A stretch of DNA of 64,000 nt, taken from contig NZ_CP137080.1 of assembly GCF_036324365.1 (NCBI RefSeq), positions 2,108,001 through 2,172,000 on the forward strand. The letters are read 5' to 3'. Positions 9,999 through 18,587 of this stretch are shown in pieces (positions within the stretch are counted from its first letter, which is position 1; every line of letters starts with the position of its first letter). The notes under the pieces are model-generated. The model made no database searches and was not told the DNA's origin. It saw nothing but the letters and a program-made list of their open reading frames with translations. Made by a program: the position numbers and the translations under genes. The stretch is from Microbacterium limosum (GTDB lineage: Bacteria > Actinomycetota > Actinomycetes > Actinomycetales > Microbacteriaceae).

Positions 9999-11066
9999 TC
10001 AGCGCACCGACACCGAACCGCCCGACCCGGTCGGCACGAGCTCGACCCACGTCGCACCGGGCGCGAGGTGGATGGCGACGCCGTGGGCGTTGGTCAGCTG
10101 GATGGGCGCCTCGCGGGAGGGCTTCGTCCACGTCGCCTCCAGCACCTTGCCGCCCGTGGCGATCCACGCGGCGCCCGAGCCGATCATGACGGTGCGCGGG
10201 ATTTCTCCGTACGCCCAGTCGATGTCGACCGCGACCACGACCACGTTCGTCGCCGACAGCGGCGCGCCGGAGGAGTCGGTGTCGGTGGCCTCGTTCTGGC
10301 CGCGCAGGTAGCGACCGCTGCCGGCATCCCACTGCCACTGCCTGCTCTGGCGCGGCGAGAACGACAGGTCGAACCCGGCCGAGGAACGCCCGTAGGCCGC
10401 CGCCGACGCGGCGAGGGGCATCGAGGTGAAGGCGAACTGCGGCGCCGGCGCCGGGATCTGCGCATAGGCCTGCACCAGCTCGCGCGCGCTGACGATGACG
10501 TTGTGGGGTGCGGCCTTTCCGCTCGTGCGATGCATGAAGCGATCGTCGGCGCCACCGTGGATGGCGTTGTGCACCGAGGTCGCGAGCATCATGTCGACGA
10601 ACCGCTGCTGCCCGCCCGAGTAGGCGATGACGCCACCGAGCGGCTCGACGATGTCGGGATCCATGGGACGGATGCTGCGGACCGGGCCGATCTCGTCGGG
10701 GATGTCGGAGGACCACACCGCAACGTAGCGGGTGAGACCACCCTCGACGAGCTCCTCGAAGACGACGTCGGCGCGCTCCAGCCCCACCTGGGGCCGCGCC
10801 GCGGGGTGGTTGTCGATCTTCGCCGAGAGGGCGGGGCCCGCGACGCCGCCCGCGGGCACCGGGGTGCCGCGCAGCGGATGCGGGACCGTCTGCGGCGCCT
10901 CAGGCGCCGGCTCGACCGTTGCGGTGGGAGTCGGCGCCGGCGGCACCGTCGTCGCGATGGGAACGGGCGCAGCGTCGGAGGACGCGGCGCATCCGGCGAG
11001 CGCCATTGCGGCCATCGCGAGCACGGCGGCCCCGAGGCGGGCGCGGCGGCGCGCGGCGATCGTCAT
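9999..11066 (-). CDS. DUF3048 (YerB-like) lipoprotein
   Basis: About 355 residues. An N-terminal signal with lipobox MALAGC (Cys ~ residue 22) is followed by an Ala/Pro linker and the two DUF3048 regions: PLRGTPV, then SAKIDNHPAARPQVGLERAD, IGPVRSIRP and the C-terminal GAPIQLTNAHG-like part. Homologues are exported and cell-surface anchored; their biochemical role is not established. The start at ATG 11066 places the signal peptide at the N-terminus; an upstream in-frame ATG (11117) would bury it. Confidence 0.85.
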   Translation of the reverse strand: MTIAARRRARLGAAVLAMAAMALAGCAASSDAAPVPIATTVPPAPTPTATVEPAPEAPQTVPHPLRGTPVPAGGVAGPALSAKIDNHPAARPQVGLERADVVFEELVEGGLTRYVAVWSSDIPDEIGPVRSIRPMDPDIVEPLGGVIAYSGGQQRFVDMMLATSVHNAIHGGADDRFMHRTSGKAAPHNVIVSARELVQAYAQIPAPAPQFAFTSMPLAASAAAYGRSSAGFDLSFSPRQSRQWQWDAGSGRYLRGQNEATDTDSSGAPLSATNVVVVAVDIDWAYGEIPRTVMIGSGAAWIATGGKVLEATWTKPSREAPIQLTNAHGVAIHLAPGATWVELVPTGSGGSVSVR

Positions 11067-11141
11067 GCGCGACAGACTATGGCCGGTGCAGCGCGCCGCC
11101 GTGGCGACACGACGCACGCGGCGAGGGCCGCGGGCGTCGGG

Positions 11142-11345
11142 TCAGACGACCCGCACCGACTCGGCCTGCGGGCCCTTCTGCCCGGCGCCGACGGTGAACT
11201 CCACCTGCTGCCCCTCTTCGAGCACCCGGAATCCGGTCATGTCGATGTTGGAGTAGTGGACGAAGACGTCCTGTCCACCCTCGGCGACGGTGATGAACCC
11301 GTACCCCTTCTCGGCGTTGAACCACTTGACGGTGCCCTGGGCCAT
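11142..11345 (-). CDS. cspA: Cold-shock protein CspA
   Basis: A 67-residue canonical cold-shock protein: [20 protein letters not shown] with RNP1 KGYGFI and RNP2 DVFVHYSNI. It is a single five-stranded OB-fold RNA chaperone in the cytosol. Preceded by a purine-rich site (CAGGAGCGC on the minus strand). Confidence 0.96.
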   Translation of the reverse strand: MAQGTVKWFNAEKGYGFITVAEGGQDVFVHYSNIDMTGFRVLEEGQQVEFTVGAGQKGPQAESVRVV

Positions 11346-11495
11346 GCGTGCGCTCCTGTTACTGCGGGGTGAGACACAGCCATGCTAACCACGCGGAACG
11401 ACGCGGATCCGGCGCTCGGGCAACTGTTGACACAGGGGCCGCGAACTCTTAATCGGACGGAAACACGCCGCTGCCACGGCGCGCGCGGAGGCGCT

Positions 11496-12119
11496 CTACG
11501 GTGCGGTGTCCGAGCCGCCCTCGGTGCCGTCCTGGATCTCGGTGCCGTCCTCGATCTCGGTGCCGTCGTCGCTCTCGGCGGCCGCCGTGCGGTCGGTTCC
11601 GACGATCACCGTCAGCTGCGTCGCGGGCGTTCCCGGAAGCGGATACTCGGGGTCGAGCACGACGTCGGCGGCCCCCAGGATGCCGGCGAGACCGCGTGCG
11701 GCGGCCTCGGCCTCCGCCGCCGCGTAGTAGACGGTCGTGGTGGGGAACTCCCGGTCCCCGGCGTTGCTCGCGAGCACCCCCGATTCGGGCCAGCCCTGGG
11801 CGACGAGCTCATCCTTCACCCGGGTCGCGAGGCCGGCCTCCGGCGTGCCGTTGAGCACGAGCACCGTGTACGAGGTGTCGACGACGGGCGCGACGGTGTC
11901 GACCGGCGCCGCGGTCGGCGCGGGCTCGGGGAACAGGACGATGCGCCCCTGCGCGACGAGCGAGGCGAAGATGCCGGCGCCGATCAGGACGACCGTCGCG
12001 ACGGCCGCCCAGAGGAACAGGCCGGGGCCGCCGAAGCGCGGGTTCTCGGCCCGGTGCGCACCGACGCGTCCGCGGGAGGGCGGGATGTCGTCGAAACGGT
12101 CGGCAGGGGACGGGGACAC
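11496..12119 (-). CDS. LytR_C-domain membrane protein
   Basis: A 207-residue protein with one transmembrane helix at about 33-55 (GLFLWAAVATVVLIGAGIF), a Pro/Ala linker, and a LytR_C domain beginning TSYTVLVLNGTPEAGLATRV and continuing through YAAAEAEAAARGLAGILG. In LCP-type cell-wall enzymes this domain is extracytoplasmic; here it stands without the catalytic LCP domain. The acidic C-terminus has three DGTEI-type repeats encoded by 18-bp tandem repeats (11520-11573). Confidence 0.85.
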   Translation of the reverse strand: MSPSPADRFDDIPPSRGRVGAHRAENPRFGGPGLFLWAAVATVVLIGAGIFASLVAQGRIVLFPEPAPTAAPVDTVAPVVDTSYTVLVLNGTPEAGLATRVKDELVAQGWPESGVLASNAGDREFPTTTVYYAAAEAEAAARGLAGILGAADVVLDPEYPLPGTPATQLTVIVGTDRTAAAESDDGTEIEDGTEIQDGTEGGSDTAP

Positions 12120-12174
12120 CAGAGCATGCTACCGGGGGGGGCGCCCGCGAGTCCCGTCACGGGCAGGCGGAAGC

Positions 12175-12230
12175 GGTCAGCGGGTGACGGTCAGCGGGTG
12201 ACGGCCAACGGGTGACGGTCAGCGGGTGAC
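12175..12230. repeat. Four 14-bp tandem repeats at the 3' end of the DUF3263 gene
   Basis: Unit GGTCAGCGGGTGAC at 12175, 12189, 12203 (two changes) and 12217. The fourth copy contains the last codons and stop (VTR-stop, minus strand) of the DUF3263 gene, so the gene terminus has been repeated downstream. Confidence 0.9.
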
Positions 12231-12476
12231 GGCCCGCTCGCGGGCGGCGCGCTCCGCCGCGCGCCGATCGTGGATGCGGCGGAGCCGGCCGACGAGCAGC
12301 GGATCGTGGGCGAGGGCCTCGGCGGTGTCGATCAGGCGTCCGAGCAGCTGGTAGTACCGGGCGGGCGTCAGACCGAGCTGGCTGCGGATCGCCTCCTCCT
12401 TCGCGCCCGCGTGGCGGCGCCAGTCGGCCTCGAAGTCGAGGATCGCGCGCTGCTGATCTGTCAGCTCTTCAGCCAT
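12219..12476 (-). CDS. DUF3263 protein, small HTH-like
   Basis: An 85-residue protein, LTDQQRAILDFEADWRRHAG followed by KEEAIRSQLGLTPARYYQLL, which is the DUF3263 signature and looks like a helix-turn-helix DNA-binding unit. The family is confined to actinobacteria and functionally uncharacterised. In many genomes it neighbours a LytR_C gene, as here; likely cotranscribed with it. Confidence 0.88.
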   Translation of the reverse strand: MAEELTDQQRAILDFEADWRRHAGAKEEAIRSQLGLTPARYYQLLGRLIDTAEALAHDPLLVGRLRRIHDRRAAERAARERAVTR

Positions 12477-12503
12477 GCCTTCACGGTACGCCGGGATCCG
12501 CCG

Positions 12504-13490
12504 TCAGGACGCGCGCCACTCCAGCCACGCCCCGAGCGGGTCGCACTCCGCAACCACCTGCCCGTCGAGCGTCAGGTGGAAGCCCGATGCCGCGGCGCCC
12601 GTCGACGCCTGCGGCGCGCCCGACATGCCGGCCGGATGGATCGACACCCAGCGCACGTCCCGCTCGGTCAACGCCCGCCGGAGCCGCTCCCTCCCGGCGC
12701 GCGGCACGTGCGGAAGGAGCCCGGGGGTCGTGACGACGATGCTCGCGTCGGGCGCCGCGCGGCGCGCATCGGCGATCGCATCGTCGAGGGTCGCCGGGTC
12801 GGCGGCGTCGCCGACGATCATACGCGGCGGGTCGGCAGCCGCGACATCCAGCGCGGCGGCGATGCGCTCGGCGCGCCCGTCCTCCCCCGGCCAGACGAGC
12901 GCCTCGAGGAAGGCGCGATCGGCGGCATCCCGCGCGTCGAGAGGCGCGAGGTCCACGCCCACGCGGGTGAGCACGCGCGGCAGCGTGAGCTCCCCGCCGC
13001 CCGCACCGCGCATCTCGGACGCGAGCACGACTGCGGCCGACCCTTCGACCGGATCGAGCCGCACGTCGCGCGTGCCCCAGAAGCGGTAGGAGTACCTGTC
13101 CGGATACAGGCACAGCCCCGCAGAGGCGCCCAGCTCGACGAGCGCGACCGGCCCCGGCACGAGCGAGAGCGCCGCGACCAGCGGCGCGCAGCGCAGCGGC
13201 TCGTTCGTCTGCAACGAGAGGGCGGATGCCTCGGCCACGAGCCGATCGCCATGCTCGCGCAGCCACCGCCGGAGCCCCACCCACGGCCCCACCGGCGCGC
13301 CCTGCATGCGCGCGACGGCGAAGACGAGGGGTGGCTGGCGACGGGTGGCCGGTATGCGGGCCAGCAGGGCCGCCGTCTCCGGGTCCTGCGCGATCCCGCG
13401 CGCCCAGTCCTCGTACACGTCCGAACGCCCGCGCGCCTCGTCATCGGCGAACCGCGCGTACCGCTCGATGACCGCTGCCGCGTCGTCCAT
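12504..13490 (-). CDS. DUF2332 protein
   Basis: About 328 residues. N-terminus MDDAAAVIERYARFADDEARG followed by PPLVFAVARMQG, VELGASAGLCLYPDRYSYR and a C-terminal TTPGLLPHVPRAGRERL region. The GASAGL segment resembles a methyltransferase glycine loop, but the family has no assigned reaction. I use ATG 13490; an in-frame ATG at 13529 would overlap the msrB promoter region. Divergent from msrB. Confidence 0.83.
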   Translation of the reverse strand: MDDAAAVIERYARFADDEARGRSDVYEDWARGIAQDPETAALLARIPATRRQPPLVFAVARMQGAPVGPWVGLRRWLREHGDRLVAEASALSLQTNEPLRCAPLVAALSLVPGPVALVELGASAGLCLYPDRYSYRFWGTRDVRLDPVEGSAAVVLASEMRGAGGGELTLPRVLTRVGVDLAPLDARDAADRAFLEALVWPGEDGRAERIAAALDVAAADPPRMIVGDAADPATLDDAIADARRAAPDASIVVTTPGLLPHVPRAGRERLRRALTERDVRWVSIHPAGMSGAPQASTGAAASGFHLTLDGQVVAECDPLGAWLEWRAS

Positions 13491-13567
13491 AACGCCATTC
13501 AACCGCGGACGCGCCCGCACGCCGCCCAACCGCGGTTGAATAGAGGGGATCTACCCGAGGAGGACCA

Positions 13568-13969
13568 ATGTCGTACAGCGTCGACAAGACCGACGACCAG
13601 TGGCGCGAGGAACTGAGCGCCGACCGTTACGCCGTGCTGCGGGAGGCCGCCACCGAGCGCCCCTGGACCGGCGAACTGCTCGACGAGCACCGCGCTGGGC
13701 TCTACACGTGCGCCGCGTGCGGCGTCGAGCTCTTCCAGAGCGGAACGAAGTTCGACTCCGGCTGCGGCTGGCCGAGCTTCTACGAGTCGATCCGCCCCGA
13801 CGCCGTGGAGCTGATCGAGGACACCAGCCACGGCATGGTGCGTACCGAGGTGCGTTGCGCGGCGTGCGGCTCGCACCTGGGGCACGTCTTCCCCGACGGC
13901 TTCGGCACCCCCACGGGCGACCGTTACTGCATGAACTCCCTCGCGCTCGGATTCGCCCCCGAGAAGTGA
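13568..13969 (+). CDS. msrB: Peptide-methionine (R)-S-oxide reductase MsrB
   Basis: A 133-residue MsrB repairing methionine-R-sulfoxide in proteins. Structural zinc Cys pairs C48/C51 (YTCAACG) and C97/C100 (RCAACG), resolving C66 in DSGCGWPS, and catalytic C121 in RYCMNS are all present. Start ATG 13568 follows GAGGAGGAC. The stop overlaps the GTG start of the next gene (GTGA at 13966-13969), indicating translational coupling. Confidence 0.97.
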   Translation: MSYSVDKTDDQWREELSADRYAVLREAATERPWTGELLDEHRAGLYTCAACGVELFQSGTKFDSGCGWPSFYESIRPDAVELIEDTSHGMVRTEVRCAACGSHLGHVFPDGFGTPTGDRYCMNSLALGFAPEK

Positions 13970-14505
13970 GCGCGCGCGAGGCGGCTCTGAGCCGCCGGTC
14001 CTTCTCGAAGGTGACCGACGACGCGCCGGGCCACGACGAGCTGCTCTCGCTCGTCGCCGCGGCCGGGCGCGTTGCCGATCACTCCGGGCTGACCCCGTGG
14101 CGGCTGATCGAGCTGCGCGGCGACGACCGCCTCGTGCTGGGACGCGCGATCAACAAGGCGGAGGGCGAGAAGGGGGCCTCGTCCAAGCCCCTCCGCGCTC
14201 CCCTGCTGATCGCGGTCGTCGCGAGCATCCGCCCGAAGCACAAGGTGCCCGAATGGGAGCAGGAGGCCGTCGCGTCCGGCGTCGCCCACATGTTGAGCCT
14301 TCTGCTCGACGAGGCCGGATGGGGCGTCATCTGGCGCACCGGCGGCTACACCCGGTCCAAGGCCATCAAGAAGGCGCACGGGCTGAAGAAGAACGAGCTG
14401 CTTCTCGGGTGGCTGTACGTCGGCGGCAAGCCTCCCCGGTCGAGAGAGGGCCACCCGCGGCGCATCGATCCGGAGCGCTTCCTCTCGCGGATGCCGAGCC
14501 GGTAG
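13966..14505 (+). CDS. Nitroreductase-family protein
   Basis: A 179-residue protein starting at GTG 13966 inside the msrB stop. LSRRSFSKVTDDAPGHDELL, SGLTPWRLIELRGDDRL and the central EAGWGVIWRTGG match FMN-dependent nitroreductase folds, and the end has the LLGWLYVGGKPP segment seen in them. Substrate unknown. Coupling to msrB suggests a role in oxidative-stress repair, which is inference. Confidence 0.82.
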   Translation: MSAREAALSRRSFSKVTDDAPGHDELLSLVAAAGRVADHSGLTPWRLIELRGDDRLVLGRAINKAEGEKGASSKPLRAPLLIAVVASIRPKHKVPEWEQEAVASGVAHMLSLLLDEAGWGVIWRTGGYTRSKAIKKAHGLKKNELLLGWLYVGGKPPRSREGHPRRIDPERFLSRMPSR

Positions 14506-14615
14506 CACACCGCAACCGCGCCCGAGAGCGCGGGCACGTGACGCGGCGACGTCACAGCCCCGTGCGGGGCGCGCGGCGATCGTCAGCACCCACCCGTCGA
14601 CGCTTCGTCCTCCTG

Positions 14616-14688
14616 AGCCGGCTACGGGACTCGAACCCGTAACCCCCTAATTACAAGTTAGGTGCGCTACCAATTGCGCCAAGCCGGC
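14616..14688 (-). tRNA. tRNA-Thr (anticodon UGU)
   Basis: 73 nt on the minus strand. The acceptor arm GCCGGCT pairs with AGCCGGC; the anticodon stem CCTAA/TTAGG encloses loop CTTGTAA with anticodon TGT; the T-arm contains GGTTCGAGTCC. CCA is not encoded. Confidence 0.96.
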
Positions 14689-14759
14689 GGGCGCCGCCGT
14701 GCGGCATCCTTCGGTCCTCGAGTCTAGGGCGTCCCTCGACCCGGTCCACGAAGTCGCTG

Positions 14760-15743
14760 CTATTGCGCCGGCGCGGGCGACGGCGTCGTGGTCGCGCCGG
14801 GCGTCGGGGTGGGGGTGGGCGTCGAGTAGTAGGCGTCGCTCGCGAGGGTCAGCACGAACTGCGCGAACTCCTTCTGGTTCGACACGTCGCCCGCGTAGGC
14901 GCTTCCGTTGACCAGAACCGCGGGTCCCGACAGCGGCGCCTTGGTCTCACCGAGCGGCTTCGCCAGGGCGCGCGCCGTGGCCTGCTGCACCCAGGAGGTG
15001 AAGTCGCCGCCCTCGATGCAGCCGCGCACGACCTTCACGTTCTCCGATCCGACTGCCTGCGCGAGGTCCGCCAGCTCGGCGTCGCTGTGGCCGTCCGTAT
15101 CGATCTCGGGCTGAGCGACGAGAAGCTCGTGGTTGAAGGAGAAGAACGACTCCGGCGAGTAGGTGGCCACGCACGCGGCGGCCGCCGCCGCGCGCAGCGA
15201 GTACTTCGTGCCGTTGGACTTCGAGGTCAGCAGTGCCACGGGGTGGTACGAGATCGTCGCGGCACCCTGCGAGACCCACTCCGACAGCTGACGCGCGTTC
15301 GCGAGCTGGAAGTCCGCGGATGCCTCGGAAAGGTAGTCCACGTAGATGTCGACGGCGAGCCGCTCCTGCGTCGCCGTGGGCTCCGGGGTCGACTCCGGCG
15401 CCGGCGCGGGGCTCTCGACGCCCATCTGCGTCGTCCCCTCGGCGGCGGGCTGCGTTCCGGATCCGCTGAACGAGGCCATCACGCTCGGCGGGATCGTGTC
15501 GATAACGATCGCGTCGTCGTTCATCCCGGAGGGGGTGAGGTCCTTGCGCGAGTTGTCGGAGGCCACCGTCCACGCGACGGCGACTCCGCCCGCGACGACG
15601 AGGCCGCCCACGAGCGCGGCGGCGATTCCGGTGCGCACGACACGACTGCGGCGCTGCTTCGCCTGAACGGCGACGGCCTTCTCGCGCACCGCCTCACGGC
15701 GGTCGCGACGCGCGGGGGGCTGGGGCGTCTGGTCGCTGGACAT
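14760..15743 (-). CDS. DsbA/thioredoxin-like membrane protein lacking the CxxC motif
   Basis: A 327-residue type II membrane protein: basic N-terminus with KAVAVQAKQRRSR, one helix at about 40-62, and a Ser/Pro-rich linker. The DsbA-like domain starts near 130 (VDIYVDYLSEASADFQ) and continues with AVLVNGSAYAGDVSN, the cis-Pro region GPAVLVNG being intact. Where family members carry C-x-x-C after VDY, this one has LSEA, so thiol oxidoreductase activity is not expected. The C-terminus is a TPTPTP repeat. Start ATG 15743. Confidence 0.8.
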   Translation of the reverse strand: MSSDQTPQPPARRDRREAVREKAVAVQAKQRRSRVVRTGIAAALVGGLVVAGGVAVAWTVASDNSRKDLTPSGMNDDAIVIDTIPPSVMASFSGSGTQPAAEGTTQMGVESPAPAPESTPEPTATQERLAVDIYVDYLSEASADFQLANARQLSEWVSQGAATISYHPVALLTSKSNGTKYSLRAAAAAACVATYSPESFFSFNHELLVAQPEIDTDGHSDAELADLAQAVGSENVKVVRGCIEGGDFTSWVQQATARALAKPLGETKAPLSGPAVLVNGSAYAGDVSNQKEFAQFVLTLASDAYYSTPTPTPTPGATTTPSPAPAQ

Positions 15744-16010
15744 CGAACCTCTTGACTGGCTGCGGCGCCCGGGCCGGCGGGTCGATTCCCCGGGCGATGG
15801 GCCGCACTCGTGGGGCGGCATCCGGGATCGATGCTAACCAGACAGGCTGGGAAAAACCCAGACGAAGAGGCATCCGCGCCCTCTGCGACCCCGGACGCCT
15901 GTGACATACTTGCCGGAGGACCCGATGGCGGGTCCGGCTCGGCTGACCCCCGCGCCTCCATTCACAACGGATCGTCCGGCACGTACCTGCCGGTGAAGGA
16001 GAAGACGTCC

Positions 16011-17114
16011 ATGTCGTCTGTCACATTCGATAACGCCACGCGCCTGTACCCGGGGGGCACGCGCCCCGCCGTCGACAAGCTCAACCTCGAGATCGCCGAT
16101 GGCGAATTCCTCGTTCTCGTCGGCCCTTCCGGCTGCGGAAAGTCCACGTCGCTGCGCATGCTCGCCGGCCTCGAAGAGGTCAACTCGGGCCGCATCCTCA
16201 TCGGCGACCGCGACGTCACGGACGTCCCGCCGAAGGACCGCGACATCGCGATGGTGTTCCAGAACTACGCTCTCTACCCCCACATGACCGTCGCCGAGAA
16301 CATGGGCTTCGCCCTGAAGATCGCCGGCGTCGGCAAGGAGGAGCGCGCCGCTCGCGTGCTCGAGGCCGCCAAGCTCCTCGACCTCGAGCAGTACCTCACG
16401 CGCAAGCCGAAGGCCCTCTCCGGCGGTCAGCGTCAGCGCGTCGCGATGGGCCGCGCGATCGTCCGCCAGCCCCAGGTGTTCCTCATGGACGAGCCGCTCT
16501 CGAACCTCGACGCGAAGCTGCGCGTGCAGACGCGCACCCAGATCGCGTCGCTGCAGCGCCGCCTGGGCGTCACCACCGTCTACGTCACGCACGACCAGAC
16601 CGAGGCCCTCACGATGGGCGACCGCATCGCCGTGCTCAAGGACGGCATCCTGCAGCAGGTCGGCACCCCGCGCGACCTCTACGAGAAGCCGAAGAACGTC
16701 TTCGTAGCCGGCTTCATCGGCTCGCCCGCGATGAACCTCTTCTCGGCGCACCTCGCGGAAGGCGGAGTACAGCTCGGTAACTCGGTCGTCCCGATCGAGG
16801 CCGACACGCTGGGCAAGGCGCACGGCAGCGACGTCACCGTGGGCGTCCGCCCCGAGGACATCCAGGTCGGTCCGGCAGACGGCGCGGGGCTCAAGGTGGT
16901 CGTCGACCTCGTGGAAGAGCTCGGTGCCGACGGTTACCTCTACGGCCACGCCGACATCAACGGCACGCGCACCGACCTCGTGGCGCGAGTCGACGGTCGT
17001 AGCCACCCGCACGCGGGCGAGACGGTCACCCTGTCGGCGATCCCCGGTCACGTGCACGTGTTCGACGCCGAGTCGGGCGAGCGCCTCACCGACCGCGCGA
17101 TCTCCTCGACCTGA
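16011..17114 (+). CDS. ABC transporter ATPase, MsmK/UgpC-type (sugar uptake)
   Basis: A 367-residue ATPase with Walker [11 protein letters not shown]-loop MVFQNYALYP, signature LSGGQRQR, Walker B VFLMDEPLSNLDAK, H-loop YVTHDQTEA, and a C-terminal TOBE/OB regulatory domain from about 240. It energises carbohydrate importers of the CUT1 class. No permease or binding-protein gene is adjacent, which fits the shared MsmK-type ATPases that serve several importers. Start ATG 16011. Confidence 0.93.
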   Translation: MSSVTFDNATRLYPGGTRPAVDKLNLEIADGEFLVLVGPSGCGKSTSLRMLAGLEEVNSGRILIGDRDVTDVPPKDRDIAMVFQNYALYPHMTVAENMGFALKIAGVGKEERAARVLEAAKLLDLEQYLTRKPKALSGGQRQRVAMGRAIVRQPQVFLMDEPLSNLDAKLRVQTRTQIASLQRRLGVTTVYVTHDQTEALTMGDRIAVLKDGILQQVGTPRDLYEKPKNVFVAGFIGSPAMNLFSAHLAEGGVQLGNSVVPIEADTLGKAHGSDVTVGVRPEDIQVGPADGAGLKVVVDLVEELGADGYLYGHADINGTRTDLVARVDGRSHPHAGETVTLSAIPGHVHVFDAESGERLTDRAISST

Positions 17115-17129
17115 TCGACACCGCTCCGA

Positions 17130-17168
17130 CGCGACGGCGCGGAATCCCTCGGGGTCCGCGCCGTCGCG
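17130..17168. terminator. Hairpin terminator after the ABC ATPase
   Basis: Perfect 14-bp arms 17130-17143 and 17155-17168 (CGCGACGGCGCGGA and its complement), 16 nt after the stop codon; no T-run. Confidence 0.75.
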
Positions 17169-17252
17169 CGTTCGGCGGGCCGCGGCATCCGTCCCCCACC
17201 ACGCGCTCCGCGCCGCTGTGTCACAATCGAGGGCGCCGGACCGGGAGGATCC

Positions 17253-18563
17253 ATGACCGACGCACTGAGCATCACCGCGAGCGCGGTGGACCCCGGGCTG
17301 CTGACCCTGCCGTGGTCCACACCCCTCGCGGAGTGGCCCTCGAGCACGATCGTCTCGCTGCCCAAGGGCATCTCCCGCCACCTGGTCCGATTCGCCAACC
17401 TCTCGGGGCGGGTCGTGGCCGTCAAGGAGACCACCGCCGAGATGGCCCGGCGCGAGTACGAGATGCTCGGCAATCTGCACCGCCTCGACGTACCCTGCGT
17501 CGACCGGGTCGCCGTCATCGCGGGCCGCACGGATGCCGAGGGCAACCCCCTCCCCGCCGCGCTCGTCACGGCGCACCTGAAGTTCTCGTTGCCGTACCGC
17601 GCCCTCTTCACGCAGGTGCTGCGCCCCGACACGGCGACGCGCCTCGTCGACGCCCTCGCCGTGCTGCTCGTGCGACTGCACAACGTCGGCTTCTTCTGGG
17701 GCGACGTCTCGCTCTCGAACACCCTGTTCCGGCGGGATGCCGGCGCCTTCGCCGCCTATCTCGTCGACGCCGAGACCGGTGAGCTCCACGAGAGCGGCCT
17801 GACACGCGGTCAGCGCGAGCACGACCTCGACGTGGCGCGCACGAACATCGCCGGCGAGATCATGGACCTCGCCGCGGGCGGACGCCTCGAGGGCGGCGTC
17901 GACGCGCTCGAGATCGCCGACGGCATCGTGTCGTCCTACCGCTCGCTGTGGGCCGCTCTCACCGACCGCGAGACGTTCGCCTCGAGCGATGCGTGGCGCA
18001 TCACGGAGCGCGTCCAGCGACTGAACGCCCTCGGCTTCGACATCGGCGAGATGTCGATCGAGGCCACGCCGGACGGCAACCGGGTCTCGATCCAGCCGAA
18101 GGTCGTCGACGCCGGTCATCACCAGCGCCGCCTCATCCGCCTGACCGGCCTCGACGTCGAGGAGAACCAGGCGCGGCGCCTGCTGAACGACCTGGACGAG
18201 TTCCGGGCCCGCGTCTCGCTCCTCGGCGACGACGAGGAGATGGCGGCGCACGAGTGGCTCACGCGCGTCTTCGAGCCGATCGTGAAAGCGATCCCCTACG
18301 ACCTGCGCGCCAAGCTGGAGCCGGCAGAGGTGTTCCACCAGGTGCTCGAGCACCGCTGGTATCTCTCTCAGGAGCGCGGACAGTCCGTGCCCCTCGCAGA
18401 GGCGCTGACGTCCTACATCAAGAACGTGCTGCGCCACCGCCGTGACGAGGCCACCATCATGGGACCCCCCACGGAGACGCTCGCGATCCCCGTCGTCACG
18501 GGTGCCACTCCCGTCATCGACGACGACGAGGACGCGAGCCTCGACTGGCGAGACCTCGTCTGA
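17253..18563 (+). CDS. DUF4032 protein with kinase-like N-terminal domain
   Basis: A 436-residue protein. The N-terminal part has protein-kinase-like features: VVAVKETTAEMARREYEML (Lys and Glu pair), then LHNVGFFWGDVSLSNTLF (catalytic-loop type, HxxGxxxGDxSxxN) and YLVDAETGEL (DxE in place of DFG). The C-terminal half is the DUF4032 domain, including FHQVLEHRWYLSQERG. Start ATG 17253 has GGAGGATCC upstream. Phosphotransfer is plausible, but substrate and pathway are unknown. Confidence 0.85.
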   Translation: MTDALSITASAVDPGLLTLPWSTPLAEWPSSTIVSLPKGISRHLVRFANLSGRVVAVKETTAEMARREYEMLGNLHRLDVPCVDRVAVIAGRTDAEGNPLPAALVTAHLKFSLPYRALFTQVLRPDTATRLVDALAVLLVRLHNVGFFWGDVSLSNTLFRRDAGAFAAYLVDAETGELHESGLTRGQREHDLDVARTNIAGEIMDLAAGGRLEGGVDALEIADGIVSSYRSLWAALTDRETFASSDAWRITERVQRLNALGFDIGEMSIEATPDGNRVSIQPKVVDAGHHQRRLIRLTGLDVEENQARRLLNDLDEFRARVSLLGDDEEMAAHEWLTRVFEPIVKAIPYDLRAKLEPAEVFHQVLEHRWYLSQERGQSVPLAEALTSYIKNVLRHRRDEATIMGPPTETLAIPVVTGATPVIDDDEDASLDWRDLV

Positions 18564-18587
18564 CCCGCACGCGCGCGGGTCGGGTGC

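Noticed and set aside
14760..15743. Annotating the protein as a disulfide oxidoreductase
   Set aside because: No CxxC motif is present in the thioredoxin-like domain.
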